42,992 nt of DNA from Mycolicibacterium wolinskyi (GCF_002101965.1 NZ_LQQA01000018.1:1-42992), one strand, 5' to 3'; numbered from the stretch's first letter, positions 16,282 through 24,853 are shown. Numbers and translations: made by a program. Notes: generated by a model not told the origin, from the sequence alone.

Positions 16282-17727
16282 TCAGAACGGCGGCGGGTCG
16301 ACGTCGTCGCGCGGTGGCGGCAATGCCGCGAAATACGCGTAGTGAAGTTCGCGATCCCGCCGATTGTCGCGCCGTTCGGCCTCGATTCGCGCAGCGCGGT
16401 TTTGGGCTCGGGTGCGGGTGCGACGCGGCATCATCGCGGTGCGCGGCCGAACGTCGGGAATCACACGTTCGGTGACCGGCGCAGTCGGCGCACACAGCGT
16501 CGGGAACAACAGCGCGGATCCTGGTGTGGTGACGTAGATGTCACCCGACGGCGAAGTCCAAATGATGGTGCCGTCACGAAGTTGTTTGTCGCGCCACCCG
16601 CAGAACGTTTTCAACAGATGATGCCGTCGGCACAGGCATTTGAGGTTCGCCGCCTGAGTCGGTCCACCGTCGTCGTACGGAATCGTATGGTCGATATCGC
16701 AAGTCTCGGCGGACTTGTCGCAGCCGGGGAACCGGCACGTCAGATCCCGGCAGCGAACGAATTCGGCCAGGGCCCGCGACGGCGTGTAACCAGGCTCAGC
16801 TGGTGCATCGCCTGGGTGGATCAGGGGTCGTAACTTGGCCGATTCCGCCAATGACGGCAGCTGTTCAGCCGGTATCAGTCCGTCGGCTTCGACGAACGAG
16901 CCCGGTACGTCACTGTGTCCCTCGAGCGCGGCCTGCTCAGCAATCACATGAATGACCACCGGCGACGCCGGTGGTGCGCCCACCGCGGCGCAGTCCGGCT
17001 GACCGCATTGGCAGGCGATCCGGTCCGCTCCGATCGACAGGGCACCGACAGCGTCGGAGCGACGCTGATCCTGCGTTCGGGGGTCGCGTTCGCAGACCGT
17101 CGCCGCCAGTGCCGCCAACCGCTGATCCAATGTACGGCCGTCGGTAGCCGAGACGGTACCGCCGATATCAGCCAGCCCGTCGAGGCGCTCGTGAATCCAG
17201 ATCTCACGCTGTGCTGCGGCCTCACGCCTGCGACGTACGGCGTCGGAATCGTGGCGCTTCACGATTCGGTCCACCTTGGCCGCGAGGTGTCCGCGCGAGA
17301 CCATCGACAGCCAACGCGGGACCGCCGCGGCCAACTCGGCATCGACGGCAGCGAGCACGTCGGCATCGGTGATGAGGTCGGTGCGGTAGACCAACGTGCG
17401 GAACATCGCGAGGTCCAGATCCCCGGCCTCGAACAGGGCACCGATCTTCGGGAGCCGCTCTCGCATTGCGCGGGCGTAGCCGATCATGCTCACCGCGAGT
17501 TCCTGGCTGATCCGCAGGGCCGCGGCGATCTCGGCGGCGACGACCTCGGTGGTATCGATCGCCCAGTCCTCGGACTCCGTACTCCGGCTCAGCCGGTACG
17601 CGAACAGCTCCGCGACGGCGGCGAGGCGGCCGGCCGCCTCACGGTTCTCGCGGCGCGACGACGAACAGATGCGCTCGATCATGGCCGACGACTCAGGGGT
17701 CTCCGTCGGATCGCATTGTTCGAACAT
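16282..17727 (-). CDS. 13E12-repeat / DUF222 HNH endonuclease domain protein, SOS-controlled
   Basis: 481 residues. The long helical DUF222 region covers roughly residues 10-300. A C-terminal HNH domain follows: CRFPGCDKSAETCDIDHTIPYDDGG, then LKCLCRRHHLLKT, with zinc cysteines and the catalytic DH. A CQCGQPDC cluster lies in between. This is the multicopy mycobacterial 13E12 family, some members of which belong to the LexA regulon in M. tuberculosis. The ATG at 17727 lies inside a perfect LexA box, with TAGTAT 7 bases upstream, giving a leaderless damage-inducible gene. The upstream in-frame TTG at 17757 is rejected for this reason. The biological role of the family is unknown. Confidence 0.92.
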   Translation of the reverse strand: MFEQCDPTETPESSAMIERICSSSRRENREAAGRLAAVAELFAYRLSRSTESEDWAIDTTEVVAAEIAAALRISQELAVSMIGYARAMRERLPKIGALFEAGDLDLAMFRTLVYRTDLITDADVLAAVDAELAAAVPRWLSMVSRGHLAAKVDRIVKRHDSDAVRRRREAAAQREIWIHERLDGLADIGGTVSATDGRTLDQRLAALAATVCERDPRTQDQRRSDAVGALSIGADRIACQCGQPDCAAVGAPPASPVVIHVIAEQAALEGHSDVPGSFVEADGLIPAEQLPSLAESAKLRPLIHPGDAPAEPGYTPSRALAEFVRCRDLTCRFPGCDKSAETCDIDHTIPYDDGGPTQAANLKCLCRRHHLLKTFCGWRDKQLRDGTIIWTSPSGDIYVTTPGSALLFPTLCAPTAPVTERVIPDVRPRTAMMPRRTRTRAQNRAARIEAERRDNRRDRELHYAYFAALPPPRDDVDPPPF

Positions 17728-17735
17728 GTGTTCGA
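17720..17735. promoter_or_regulatory. LexA (SOS) box overlapping the HNH start codon
   Basis: TCGAACATGTGTTCGA matches the mycobacterial LexA consensus TCGAAC(N4)GTTCGA in all 12 fixed positions. It covers the ATG of the minus-strand HNH gene (17725-17727) and abuts its -10 box TAGTAT (17735-17740, minus strand), so bound LexA would block initiation. The divergent SDR at 17818 is 83 bases away and probably unaffected. Confidence 0.88.
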
Positions 17736-17791
17736 TACTACCTAGTCCGACCGACAAGTGACCCAGGCCTCACCCGCCCCTTCCCTGCAAA

Positions 17792-17809
17792 ACTTGACAC
17801 GTGTAAAGT
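17792..17809. promoter_or_regulatory. 18-bp palindromic operator over the -10 of the SDR gene
   Basis: ACTTGACACGTGTAAAGT is an 18-bp palindrome with 8 of 9 paired positions matching. Its right half contains TAAAGT (17804-17809), a TANNNT -10 box 8 bases before the ATG at 17818, so a bound repressor would block a leaderless promoter. The size and form suit a TetR-family regulator; no such gene is adjacent. Confidence 0.55.
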
Positions 17810-17817
17810 TCGCCGCC

Positions 17818-18693
17818 ATGGACAACATCAGGGCAAAGACCATCGCGATCACCGGCGCCGCTCGCGGTATTGGTTATGCCACCGCCAAGGCCCTCCTGGC
17901 CCGCGGCGCCCGTGTCGTGATCGGCGACCGTGACGTGGCCCTGCAGGAGTCGGCCGTCGCCGAGCTCACCAAGCTCGGCCAGGTCTCGGGTTACCCGCTC
18001 GACGTCACCGACCGCGAATCGTTCGCAACGTTCCTGGACAAGGCCCGCACCGACGGCGGCGGCCACATCGACGTACTGATCAACAACGCCGGTGTCATGC
18101 CGGTCGGCCCGTTCCTCGAGCAGAGCGAACAGTCGATCCGGTCCAACATCGAGGTCAACGTCTACGGCGTGCTCACCGGCTGCCAGCTGGCGCTGCCGGA
18201 CATGGTCAAGCGCCGCCGCGGCCACATCATCAACATCGCCTCGCTGTCGGGTTTGATCCCGCTGCCCGGTCAGGTGGTCTATGTCGGCGCGAAGTACGCG
18301 GTCGTGGGGCTGTCCACCGCGCTTGCCGACGAGATGGCACCGCACGGGGTCGACGTGTCGGTGATCATGCCGCCGTTCACCAACACCGATCTGATCGCGG
18401 GCACCAAGTCCGGCGGGGCGATCAAGCCGGTCGAACCCGAGGAGATCGCCGCGGCCATCGTCAAGACTTTGAACAAGCCCAAGACCCACGTCTCGGTCCC
18501 GCCGCCACTGCGCTTCACCGCGCAGGCCGCGCAGATGCTGCCGCCGAAGGGGCGCCGCTGGCTCAACAAGAAGCTCGGCCTGGACAACGTGTTCCTCGAG
18601 TTCGATGCCGCCAAGCGCAAGAGCTATGAGGATCGTGCGCAGGCCGCCCTCGGGGTTATCGACTCGGACGGTAAGAACTCACCAGCTCCGTAA
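17818..18693 (+). CDS. SDR family oxidoreductase
   Basis: 291 residues. TGAARGIG is at about 12-19, NNAG in LINNAGVMPVG, Ser in IASLSG and YVGAK as the catalytic pair, and SVIMPPFTNTDLIAG in place of the classical PG region. The C-terminal extension (about 230-291; PLRFTAQAAQMLPPKGRRWLNKKLG) resembles membrane- or lipid-associated mycobacterial SDRs. Substrate unknown. The ATG at 17818 is chosen because a palindromic operator and -10 box lie immediately before it; a GTG at 17758 would extend through them. The 3' end overlaps the converging XRE regulator by 38 bases. Confidence 0.88.
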   Translation: MDNIRAKTIAITGAARGIGYATAKALLARGARVVIGDRDVALQESAVAELTKLGQVSGYPLDVTDRESFATFLDKARTDGGGHIDVLINNAGVMPVGPFLEQSEQSIRSNIEVNVYGVLTGCQLALPDMVKRRRGHIINIASLSGLIPLPGQVVYVGAKYAVVGLSTALADEMAPHGVDVSVIMPPFTNTDLIAGTKSGGAIKPVEPEEIAAAIVKTLNKPKTHVSVPPPLRFTAQAAQMLPPKGRRWLNKKLGLDNVFLEFDAAKRKSYEDRAQAALGVIDSDGKNSPAP

Positions 18694-19477
18694 GCCGTTG
18701 CGCTGACGGCGATCCGGTATCTGCGGTGTAGAGGATCACCGAAAGCCCCGGATCGGCCGGAAGCCGCAGTGTTTCGTAGTTGAGCACCATGGTGCCGACC
18801 TCATCATGATGAAATCGCTTGGGCCCGTAAGTGTGTTGGTACACCCGATACTCGGCCCAGCACCGCGCGAACTCGGGCGATTGCGCCGTGAGCTCACCGA
18901 CAAGCTCGGCCAGGGCCGGGCCGTTTCCGGCGGCCCGCAGGATCGCCACCATCTGCGCGGCGATCTCAGCCCAGTCCGGATAGACCCGACGAGCGTTGGG
19001 ATCCAAGAACATCCAGCGCACCATGTTCCGTTCGGCCGCGGGCATCGCGTCGAAGTCCGTGATGAGCGCCTTGCCGGCCCGGTTGATCGCAAGCACCTCG
19101 AGCAGCGGGCCGTGCAGGACAGCGGGCACCGGGTCGAGCGCATGGACCATAGACCGCAGTGCGGCGCGAACCTTCGGCGCCGGATGTGTCGCAGCGCCGC
19201 TCTGGTGCGCGAGGTCATTGAGGTGACGACGTTCCACGTCGTCGAGTTGCAAAGCATCGGCCACCGCCGTCAGGACCTGTTCGGACACGTTACGCGCCCG
19301 GCCCTGTTCGAGCCTGGCGTAATAGTCGGCGCTGACGCCTGCGAGCATCGCGAGTTCCTCGCGACGCAGCCCGGCGACCCGGCGGCTGGTGGCGGCGCCG
19401 CGCAGCCCCACCTCGGCCGGGTTGAGCCTGGCCCGACGCGACCGCAGGAACTCGCCCAACTCGTTCGATGCCGTCAT
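18656..19477 (-). CDS. XRE-family regulator with MmyB-like ligand-binding domain
   Basis: 273 residues. N-terminal helix-turn-helix: ELGEFLRSRRARLNPAEVGL, then RRVAGLRREELAMLAGVSADYYARLEQGRARNVSEQVLTAVADAL. The C-terminal domain (about 100-273; DPVPAVLHGPLLEVLAINRAGKAL, RWMFLDPNARRVYPDW, HTYGPKRFHHDEVGTMVLNYETL) is the MmyB-like PAS-type domain that may bind a fatty acid or similar ligand. It is divergent from an SDR across a 27-bp dyad, so it most likely represses or activates that SDR and itself. The ATG at 19477 is preferred; a GATAAT lies 7 bases upstream. The longer frame to 19588 covers the dyad. Confidence 0.9.
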   Translation of the reverse strand: MTASNELGEFLRSRRARLNPAEVGLRGAATSRRVAGLRREELAMLAGVSADYYARLEQGRARNVSEQVLTAVADALQLDDVERRHLNDLAHQSGAATHPAPKVRAALRSMVHALDPVPAVLHGPLLEVLAINRAGKALITDFDAMPAAERNMVRWMFLDPNARRVYPDWAEIAAQMVAILRAAGNGPALAELVGELTAQSPEFARCWAEYRVYQHTYGPKRFHHDEVGTMVLNYETLRLPADPGLSVILYTADTGSPSAQRLTELVSSYRPSR

Positions 19478-19490
19478 GGCGATCATTATC

Positions 19491-19517
19491 GAACCTAGGA
19501 CTGCCAGACCTAGGTTC
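19491..19517. promoter_or_regulatory. Divergent operator: GAACCTAGG-N9-CCTAGGTTC
   Basis: Perfect 9-bp inverted repeat (19491-19499 and 19509-19517) with a 9-base centre; each arm itself contains the palindrome CCTAGG. It lies 14 bases before the XRE regulator ATG and 86 bases before the divergent SDR. One half-site centre to the next is 18 bp, about two helical turns, fitting a dimer or pair of dimers of the adjacent regulator. Confidence 0.65.
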
Positions 19518-19603
19518 ATCGGGGCGCGCTCACGGCAATCAGCCGCAAAGATCGCGATGTTGACAGGTGCGTACCACCCAGAACACATCGAACGGAGAGC
19601 ATC

Positions 19604-20446
19604 ATGAATGTCTGGTTCATCACCGGCGCCTCACGCGGATTCGGCTTGGAGATCGCTCGCGAAGCGCTCTCCCGCGGCGACTCGGTGGTCGCCACCGCCC
19701 GCAACCCGCAGGCCGTCTACGACGCCATTCCCGACGCGGGCGATCGGCTGCTGGCCGTTGCGCTCGACGTGCACGACGCCGCTCAGATCGACGCGGCCGT
19801 GCAGGCCGCGGTCGAGAAGTTCGGCCGCATCGACGTGCTGGTGAACAACGCGGGCCGGGGCCTGCTTGGCGCAGTGGAAGAAGCCACCGACGAAGAGGTG
19901 CGTGCGGTCTACGACGTCAACGTATTCGGACTGCTGGCCGTGACGCGCGCAGTGCTGCCGACCCTGCGGGCCCAACGCTCCGGCACGATCATCAACCTGT
20001 CCTCGGTCGGCGGCTTCGTCTCCGGTCCGGGCTGGGGCGTTTACTCGTCGACGAAGTTCGCCGTCGAAGGGTTGTCGGAGGCGATGACTCACGAGCTCGC
20101 GCCGCTGGGCATCAAGGTCGTGGCGATCGAGCCCGGCCCGTTCCGCACGAACTTCCTGGACGGTTCGAGCCTCGCCATCGCGGCCAACGAGATCGCCGAC
20201 TACGCCGAGACCTCCGGCGTCACCCGCAAGTGGGCCGACGACACCAACTACGCCCAGGACGGCGATCCACTCAAGGCGGCCAAGATCATCGTCGACCTGC
20301 CGTCCTACCACACACTGCCCGAGCGAATCCAGCTCGGCCGCAACGCCTTCGACCGGATCGCCGCCAAGGTGGAGCGCACCGCTCGCGACCAGGAGGCCTG
20401 GCGCGAGATCGCGCTGTCGGCCGACTACGAGCCGGCCGAAGCCTGA
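19604..20446 (+). CDS. SDR family oxidoreductase, target of the adjacent XRE regulator
   Basis: 280 residues. It starts directly with the cofactor fold MNVWFITGASRGFG; TARNP suggests NADP preference, followed by VNNAGRGLLGAVEE, SSVGGFVSGPGWGVYSSTKFAVEG (Ser and YxxxK) and EPGPFRTNFLDGSSL. It closely resembles the SDR group often paired with XRE/MmyB regulators in actinobacteria, as here. The reaction is unknown, probably reduction of a reactive carbonyl or ketone. GGAGAG precedes the ATG. It converges with the acyl-CoA ligase gene after 28 bases; no clear terminator hairpin is seen in that gap. Confidence 0.9.
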   Translation: MNVWFITGASRGFGLEIAREALSRGDSVVATARNPQAVYDAIPDAGDRLLAVALDVHDAAQIDAAVQAAVEKFGRIDVLVNNAGRGLLGAVEEATDEEVRAVYDVNVFGLLAVTRAVLPTLRAQRSGTIINLSSVGGFVSGPGWGVYSSTKFAVEGLSEAMTHELAPLGIKVVAIEPGPFRTNFLDGSSLAIAANEIADYAETSGVTRKWADDTNYAQDGDPLKAAKIIVDLPSYHTLPERIQLGRNAFDRIAAKVERTARDQEAWREIALSADYEPAEA

Positions 20447-20474
20447 TAGGCAATGCCCGCGGATGGACGTCGGC

Positions 20475-22127
20475 TCAAGTGTCGACGTCCATCTCGACGA
20501 GCACACGGCGAAGCAGCTTTCCGGTGGCATTGCGCGGAAGCTCGTCGATGAACACGACGTCGCGTGGCACCTTGTGGCGCGCCAGGTTGTCCTTCACGTA
20601 CTGCTTGATGTCGGCGGCGTCGTGCGCGGCACCCGGCTCGGAAACAATGAACGCGCGCAACCGCTTTCCGAACTCGACATCGTCGACGCCCACCACTGCC
20701 GCCTCCGCGACGTCCGGGCGCTCCTCGAGCAGATTCTCCACTTCCTGCGGGAAGACGTTCTCACCGCCGGACACGATCATGTCGTCGTCGCGGCCGTCGA
20801 CGAACAGCAGGCCGTTCGCGTCGAAGTGGCCCATGTCGCCACTGGACATGTAGCCGTCGATGATCTGCTTGCTACGGCCATCGGTGTACCCCTGGAACGG
20901 CGCGCCGTTGCGGATGAACAGCCGGCCACGGCGGTTGGTGCCCTCGATGCGTTGATCGTTCTCGTCGTAGAGCACCACTTCACAGGTCACCGGGGGTCGC
21001 CCCGCAGTGCCAGGGGCAAGCCGCAGTTCGGCGGGGGTCGCGATGCTTGCGATCGCGCACTCGGTCGAGCCGTACATGTTGTAGAGAACGTCGCCGAAGG
21101 TGTCCTGCACACGGTTGGACAGTTCAGGGCTCAACGCAGACCCGGCGATCAGGATCACCTTCAACGAAGACGTGTCGTACTTGCCGATGATCTCCGGGCC
21201 GAGCTCGACGATTCGATGCAGCATCGTCGGGACCGCCACCAGCATGTCGGCCTTGTGCTTGGCGATGAGCTCGAGCGTGCCCTCGGCGTTGAACCGCCGC
21301 GCCGTCACCACCTTGTTGCCCAATGCGGCACCGACCGTGTACGTCGCCCAGCCCGTGCTGTGGAAGATCGGTGAGACGATCACCATTGTTCCCTTGCGGG
21401 GGAACGGGATTCGGTCGATGATCTGCGCGGTCGCCAGCGGCGACACCGTATCGCGGGGCGCTCCCTTGGGCAGGCCGGTGGTCCCGCTCGTGAGAATGAC
21501 GGATCCACCCGCCTTGCTCGGCGGTGGCAGCGGCTCGGTGGAGTTCGCCGCGATGATGCCGTCGAGCGTCTGCGCGCCCTCGGGCAGCTCGGCGCCCTCG
21601 TCGACCCAGGTGAGGATCCGCGGCAGGTCGGCGGGCAGCGCGTCGAGCAGACCGAGGAATTCGCTGTCGTGCAGCACCACGCGCACGCCCTCGCGTTTGC
21701 AGACCTCGGCGAACTGTGGCTTGGCGAAGCCGGTGTTCATCAGCACCAGGCGGGCGCCGAGCTTGCCGCATGCGGCCATCGCGAGCACCAGACCCCGGTG
21801 ATCGCGGCACAGGATTCCGACGACGGAGCCCGCGGATACTCCGAGTGACTTCAGGCCGCGCGCCAACGCCCACGACTGGTCGTTCACCTGTTTGTAGGTC
21901 AACGTGCCGCGTTCGTCGACGACCGCGGGCAGATCCGGGAACCGGCGACCGCCCTGGATGGCCATCGTGGCCTGCGGCCCATAGACCTTCACGAGCTTCG
22001 CACCCTGAACAGTGCCGCCGAGATCCTTGAGGTCGAGCACGCCGGTTTCGACCAATCTCTTGATCGCACGGCCCGACTCGGACACCTGCTGCAGGTTTTT
22101 GCGAATGCCGGTCAGTAGATCAGCCAT
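20475..22127 (-). CDS. Fatty-acid-CoA ligase (FadD2/FadD12-like)
   Basis: 550 residues, adenylate-forming superfamily. ATP motif TSGTTGLPKGAPR (about 224-236), YGSTE, YMSSGDMGHFDANGLLFVDGRDDDMIVSGGENVFPQEVE, and the terminal catalytic lysine in PRNATGKLLRR. It activates a fatty or other carboxylic acid to its CoA thioester. The N-terminus (LTGIRKNLQQVSESGRAIKRLVETG) recalls mycobacterial FadD2/FadD12, but I do not assign an exact number. The ATG has no Shine-Dalgarno; TAGTCT lies 7 bases upstream (22135-22140), so it is probably transcribed from its own leaderless promoter although the transaminase stop is only 30 bases away. Confidence 0.9.
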   Translation of the reverse strand: MADLLTGIRKNLQQVSESGRAIKRLVETGVLDLKDLGGTVQGAKLVKVYGPQATMAIQGGRRFPDLPAVVDERGTLTYKQVNDQSWALARGLKSLGVSAGSVVGILCRDHRGLVLAMAACGKLGARLVLMNTGFAKPQFAEVCKREGVRVVLHDSEFLGLLDALPADLPRILTWVDEGAELPEGAQTLDGIIAANSTEPLPPPSKAGGSVILTSGTTGLPKGAPRDTVSPLATAQIIDRIPFPRKGTMVIVSPIFHSTGWATYTVGAALGNKVVTARRFNAEGTLELIAKHKADMLVAVPTMLHRIVELGPEIIGKYDTSSLKVILIAGSALSPELSNRVQDTFGDVLYNMYGSTECAIASIATPAELRLAPGTAGRPPVTCEVVLYDENDQRIEGTNRRGRLFIRNGAPFQGYTDGRSKQIIDGYMSSGDMGHFDANGLLFVDGRDDDMIVSGGENVFPQEVENLLEERPDVAEAAVVGVDDVEFGKRLRAFIVSEPGAAHDAADIKQYVKDNLARHKVPRDVVFIDELPRNATGKLLRRVLVEMDVDT

Positions 22128-22157
22128 GACGCCAAGACTAGGGCGACCTGGCTGGGT

Positions 22158-23174
22158 TCAGTACTGGATCGCCTCGATCAGCGGCGACGGCTCATCCATC
22201 AACGCCCAGAACCGGTCCCGGATCGCGACGGTGAGGGGTCCTGGCGCGCCGTCTCCGATGGGCTCGCCGTCGAGGCTGTTGATGGGTGTGACCCCGCCCG
22301 CGGTGGTGACGGCCATGAGCTCGTCGGCGTCGTAGAGCTCATGGCTCGTCACGTCGCGCAGTTCGGCCTCGATGCCCATGGCGTCGGCGATCTCGAACAC
22401 GGTCTTGCGGGTGATGCCCGGCAAGGCATTTCGGGACGGCGAGGCCAGCTTGCCGTCTTTGACGATGACGACGTTGAAGCCCGGCCCTTCAGCCACGCAG
22501 TTGTCGGCGTCCATCAGGATGGCGGTGCGGGCGCCACGGTCCTTGGCCTCGAAGCTGGCCGCGGTGAGGTCACCCCACTGGTAGTTCTTGATGGTCGGGT
22601 CGACGGTGTTGCGCCCGGCGCGACGGACGTGGCGCGGGACGATCGCGGTGGTCCCGAAGATCTGCTCGCTCGGCGGGAACGCCCACAGGTACGGAATCGC
22701 GTAGATGTAGACCTGGTGGGTGAGCTTCGACAAATCCTTCTCGCCCTTGCGTTTTCCGTAGCCACGCGTGACGGTCAGGTTGACGAACGACTCCCGCAGC
22801 TGTGACAGCGAGACGCATTTCTTCGTGATCTCGGCCAGCTCGTCCTTGCTCATGCCTGGATCGAGCCGCAGCTTGCGGGCACCGTCGAGCAGCCGGTCGA
22901 GATGGTCGCCGAGGCGGAATATGTTGCCGTGCCACACATGTGCGACGGTGTAGGTCAGATCGGAGTGGCCGAACCCGGTGTCGAAGATCGAGATCTTGGC
23001 TTCGGAGGCCGGCAGGTACTCCCCTTCGATCCAGGCCACGCCCCCGGCGAACGGGCTCGTGGTGTCGAGTTCGTAGTCGCTGTACTGGATCACCGAACCG
23101 GGCGGGGTGTCCTCTCGGATGGCCCCTGGTTCTACGGCGACGAGATTGCTGGTGCCGAGATCGGTCACGGTCAT
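22158..23174 (-). CDS. Fold-IV PLP transaminase, probable (R)-selective amine transaminase
   Basis: 338 residues. Class IV aminotransferase fold with the Schiff-base lysine in PTIKNYQW (Lys196) and the PLP-phosphate region ITRKTVFEIADAMG. The sequence TSNLVAVEPGAIRED..GSVIQYSDYELD, FDTGFGHSDLTYTVAHVWHGNIFRLGDHLDRLL and TRGYGKRKGEKDLSKLTHQVYIYAIPYLWAFPP is, from memory, nearly that of the (R)-amine transaminase of Mycolicibacterium vanbaalenii, which moves an amino group from (R)-chiral primary amines to pyruvate. It differs from BCAT and D-alanine transaminases at those motifs. AAAGGGAA supports the ATG at 23174. A permease and LysR regulator lie upstream on the same strand. The natural substrate is unknown. 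Confidence 0.9.
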   Translation of the reverse strand: MTVTDLGTSNLVAVEPGAIREDTPPGSVIQYSDYELDTTSPFAGGVAWIEGEYLPASEAKISIFDTGFGHSDLTYTVAHVWHGNIFRLGDHLDRLLDGARKLRLDPGMSKDELAEITKKCVSLSQLRESFVNLTVTRGYGKRKGEKDLSKLTHQVYIYAIPYLWAFPPSEQIFGTTAIVPRHVRRAGRNTVDPTIKNYQWGDLTAASFEAKDRGARTAILMDADNCVAEGPGFNVVIVKDGKLASPSRNALPGITRKTVFEIADAMGIEAELRDVTSHELYDADELMAVTTAGGVTPINSLDGEPIGDGAPGPLTVAIRDRFWALMDEPSPLIEAIQY

Positions 23175-23197
23175 TCGATTCCCTTTCATAAATGTGC

Positions 23198-23258
23198 GTT
23201 GACTCTGCGCTCACGGCGCGGAAGTGCGAGTAGCCGCCGCCGTGAACGCAGACTCAAC
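23198..23258. repeat. Long imperfect hairpin between permease and transaminase genes
   Basis: Two 21-base arms (23198-23218 and 23238-23258) pair at 19 of 21 positions, with a 19-base loop. The arms contain TCTGCG and TCACGGCG. The hairpin fills most of the 92-base gap between the permease stop and the transaminase start, so it may act as attenuator/terminator or be a small dispersed palindromic repeat. No T-run follows on the minus strand. Confidence 0.55.
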
Positions 23259-23266
23259 ACGGGTGG

Positions 23267-24781
23267 TCAGTTGAGATGGGTCTTGGCGTAGTCGGATCCG
23301 GCGTCGCCTGACCGCAGCCGCGCTTTGAGGCCGGTGGCCCACCAGATCGCGGCAAGCACAACCACTCCGAGGAACACCCACTTGTTGCTGGTGAACTGCG
23401 GCAGGAAGAGCAGTGCGATCGCGACTGCGCCGAACACCACGAGCGAGGTGACGTAGAGCGGCAGGCGCCAGCGGCCCAGGTCGAATGTGCCGGGCTCGCC
23501 TTTGGGGATGGTGCCGTTGCGGTACCCGACCAGCAGGCCGACGGTCTGCAGGATGTAGACGAAGAAGAACAGCAGCGACGCGATGCCGATGATGTAGTTG
23601 AACGCCTTCTCGTTGACCAGGGCCGAGAGCAGCAACAGCGTGGACAGGCAACCCAAGCCGATCACCGCGTAGGTGGGGGCTTTTGTCTTCGGCGAGACGT
23701 GGCGCCAGATGTGTGAGAGCGGCAGCATGTTGTCGCGCGCCATGGAGTAGGTCAGCCGCGTGGCGACCAGGATGTTGGCGAGCAGGCATGCCAGGATGTT
23801 CGTCAGGGCCACCGCCACAACGATTTTCGTGACGACGGGGCCGGCCTGCTGGTTGATGATCTCTTCGATCGGCGCGGCCGAGTTGGCCTCGACCGCACTG
23901 ACGTCGCGGATCGCCAGCACGTAGACGATGTACATCAGCAGCTCGATGACGATCGAGGTGACCAGGGCGTAGAACATCGTCTTCGGCACCACCCGGCGCG
24001 CGTCCTTGGTCTCCTCGGCGACATCGGCGCCGGACTCGACGCCGATCAACCCGAAGAACGGTCCGAGCGCGGCCGCCAGCCAGGCCAAAAGATACGAATC
24101 CTTGTCACCGGCTTCGCCACCGGTGAACAACACCGAGATCGGCTGGTGGTTCTCGGGTGCCGAGAACGCGATGAGCGCGACGAGCGCGGTGGCACCGACG
24201 GTGATGACCAACTCAAGGCTGACACCGATGTTGTTGACCATCGTGGCGAACCGGACGCCGTAGATGTTGATCAGCACGCACAGAAACACCACGCCGATGG
24301 CGACGAGGATCTGTTCGGACTGGCTCATGTTCCAGCCGAACAGGCCACCGAGATAACCGGACAGGATGAACCCGACGCCGGTCATGCCGCACACCCAGCC
24401 CATCAGGGCGATGAACCCGGTGAACCAGCCGAGGCTCGGCCCGTTGATCCGGCTGATCCATTGATAGGAGTAACCGGCCAGCGGGATCTTGGCCGTCAGG
24501 TCGGCGGCGATGAAGGCCCACAGCGAGAACACCGCGCCGGCCAGCAGCAGCGTCCACACGAACGGCGCGCCCGCCGTGAAGTAGCCGGCGCCGAACCCGG
24601 TGAACACCGCGGTGGTCGCGCTGATGGTGGCGAAGCCGATCGCGAAGGACGCGAGCTTGCCCACCGAACGGTCCAGCTTCTGCGTGTAACCGAACTGGGC
24701 GAGCTTGGCGTCCTCGGCACCGAGTGCATCCGGGTTGGCCGAATGAGTGGGTGAAGCCGCGGCATCTAACGCGTCGGTCAT
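23267..24781 (-). CDS. APC-superfamily amino acid/amine permease
   Basis: 504 residues with about 12 hydrophobic segments. The N-terminus LAQFGYTQKLDRSVGKLASFAIGFATISATTAVFTGFGAGYFTAG and IPLAGYSYQWISRINGPSLGWFTGF, followed by the GPFFGLIGVESGADVAEETKDARRVVPKTM motif, are typical of the APC family that includes GABA, choline and amine permeases. It probably imports an amine or amino acid that is the substrate or inducer for the adjacent transaminase system (inferred). ATG at 24781 has GGAG 5-6 bases upstream; the GTG two codons earlier is less likely. A LysR-type box lies about 90 bases upstream. Confidence 0.9.
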   Translation of the reverse strand: MTDALDAAASPTHSANPDALGAEDAKLAQFGYTQKLDRSVGKLASFAIGFATISATTAVFTGFGAGYFTAGAPFVWTLLLAGAVFSLWAFIAADLTAKIPLAGYSYQWISRINGPSLGWFTGFIALMGWVCGMTGVGFILSGYLGGLFGWNMSQSEQILVAIGVVFLCVLINIYGVRFATMVNNIGVSLELVITVGATALVALIAFSAPENHQPISVLFTGGEAGDKDSYLLAWLAAALGPFFGLIGVESGADVAEETKDARRVVPKTMFYALVTSIVIELLMYIVYVLAIRDVSAVEANSAAPIEEIINQQAGPVVTKIVVAVALTNILACLLANILVATRLTYSMARDNMLPLSHIWRHVSPKTKAPTYAVIGLGCLSTLLLLSALVNEKAFNYIIGIASLLFFFVYILQTVGLLVGYRNGTIPKGEPGTFDLGRWRLPLYVTSLVVFGAVAIALLFLPQFTSNKWVFLGVVVLAAIWWATGLKARLRSGDAGSDYAKTHLN

Positions 24782-24853
24782 GATCACTCCAGGTCAGGCG
24801 TAAGGCACAAACGATTGATGTAAGGAAAGCGCCACCGGCCGGTCACCGGAAGT

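Noticed and set aside
17794..17799. TTGACA as a sigma-A -35 element for the SDR at 17818
   Set aside because: A -10 at standard spacing would fall inside the coding region; it is better explained as part of the palindrome, with TAAAGT as the -10.
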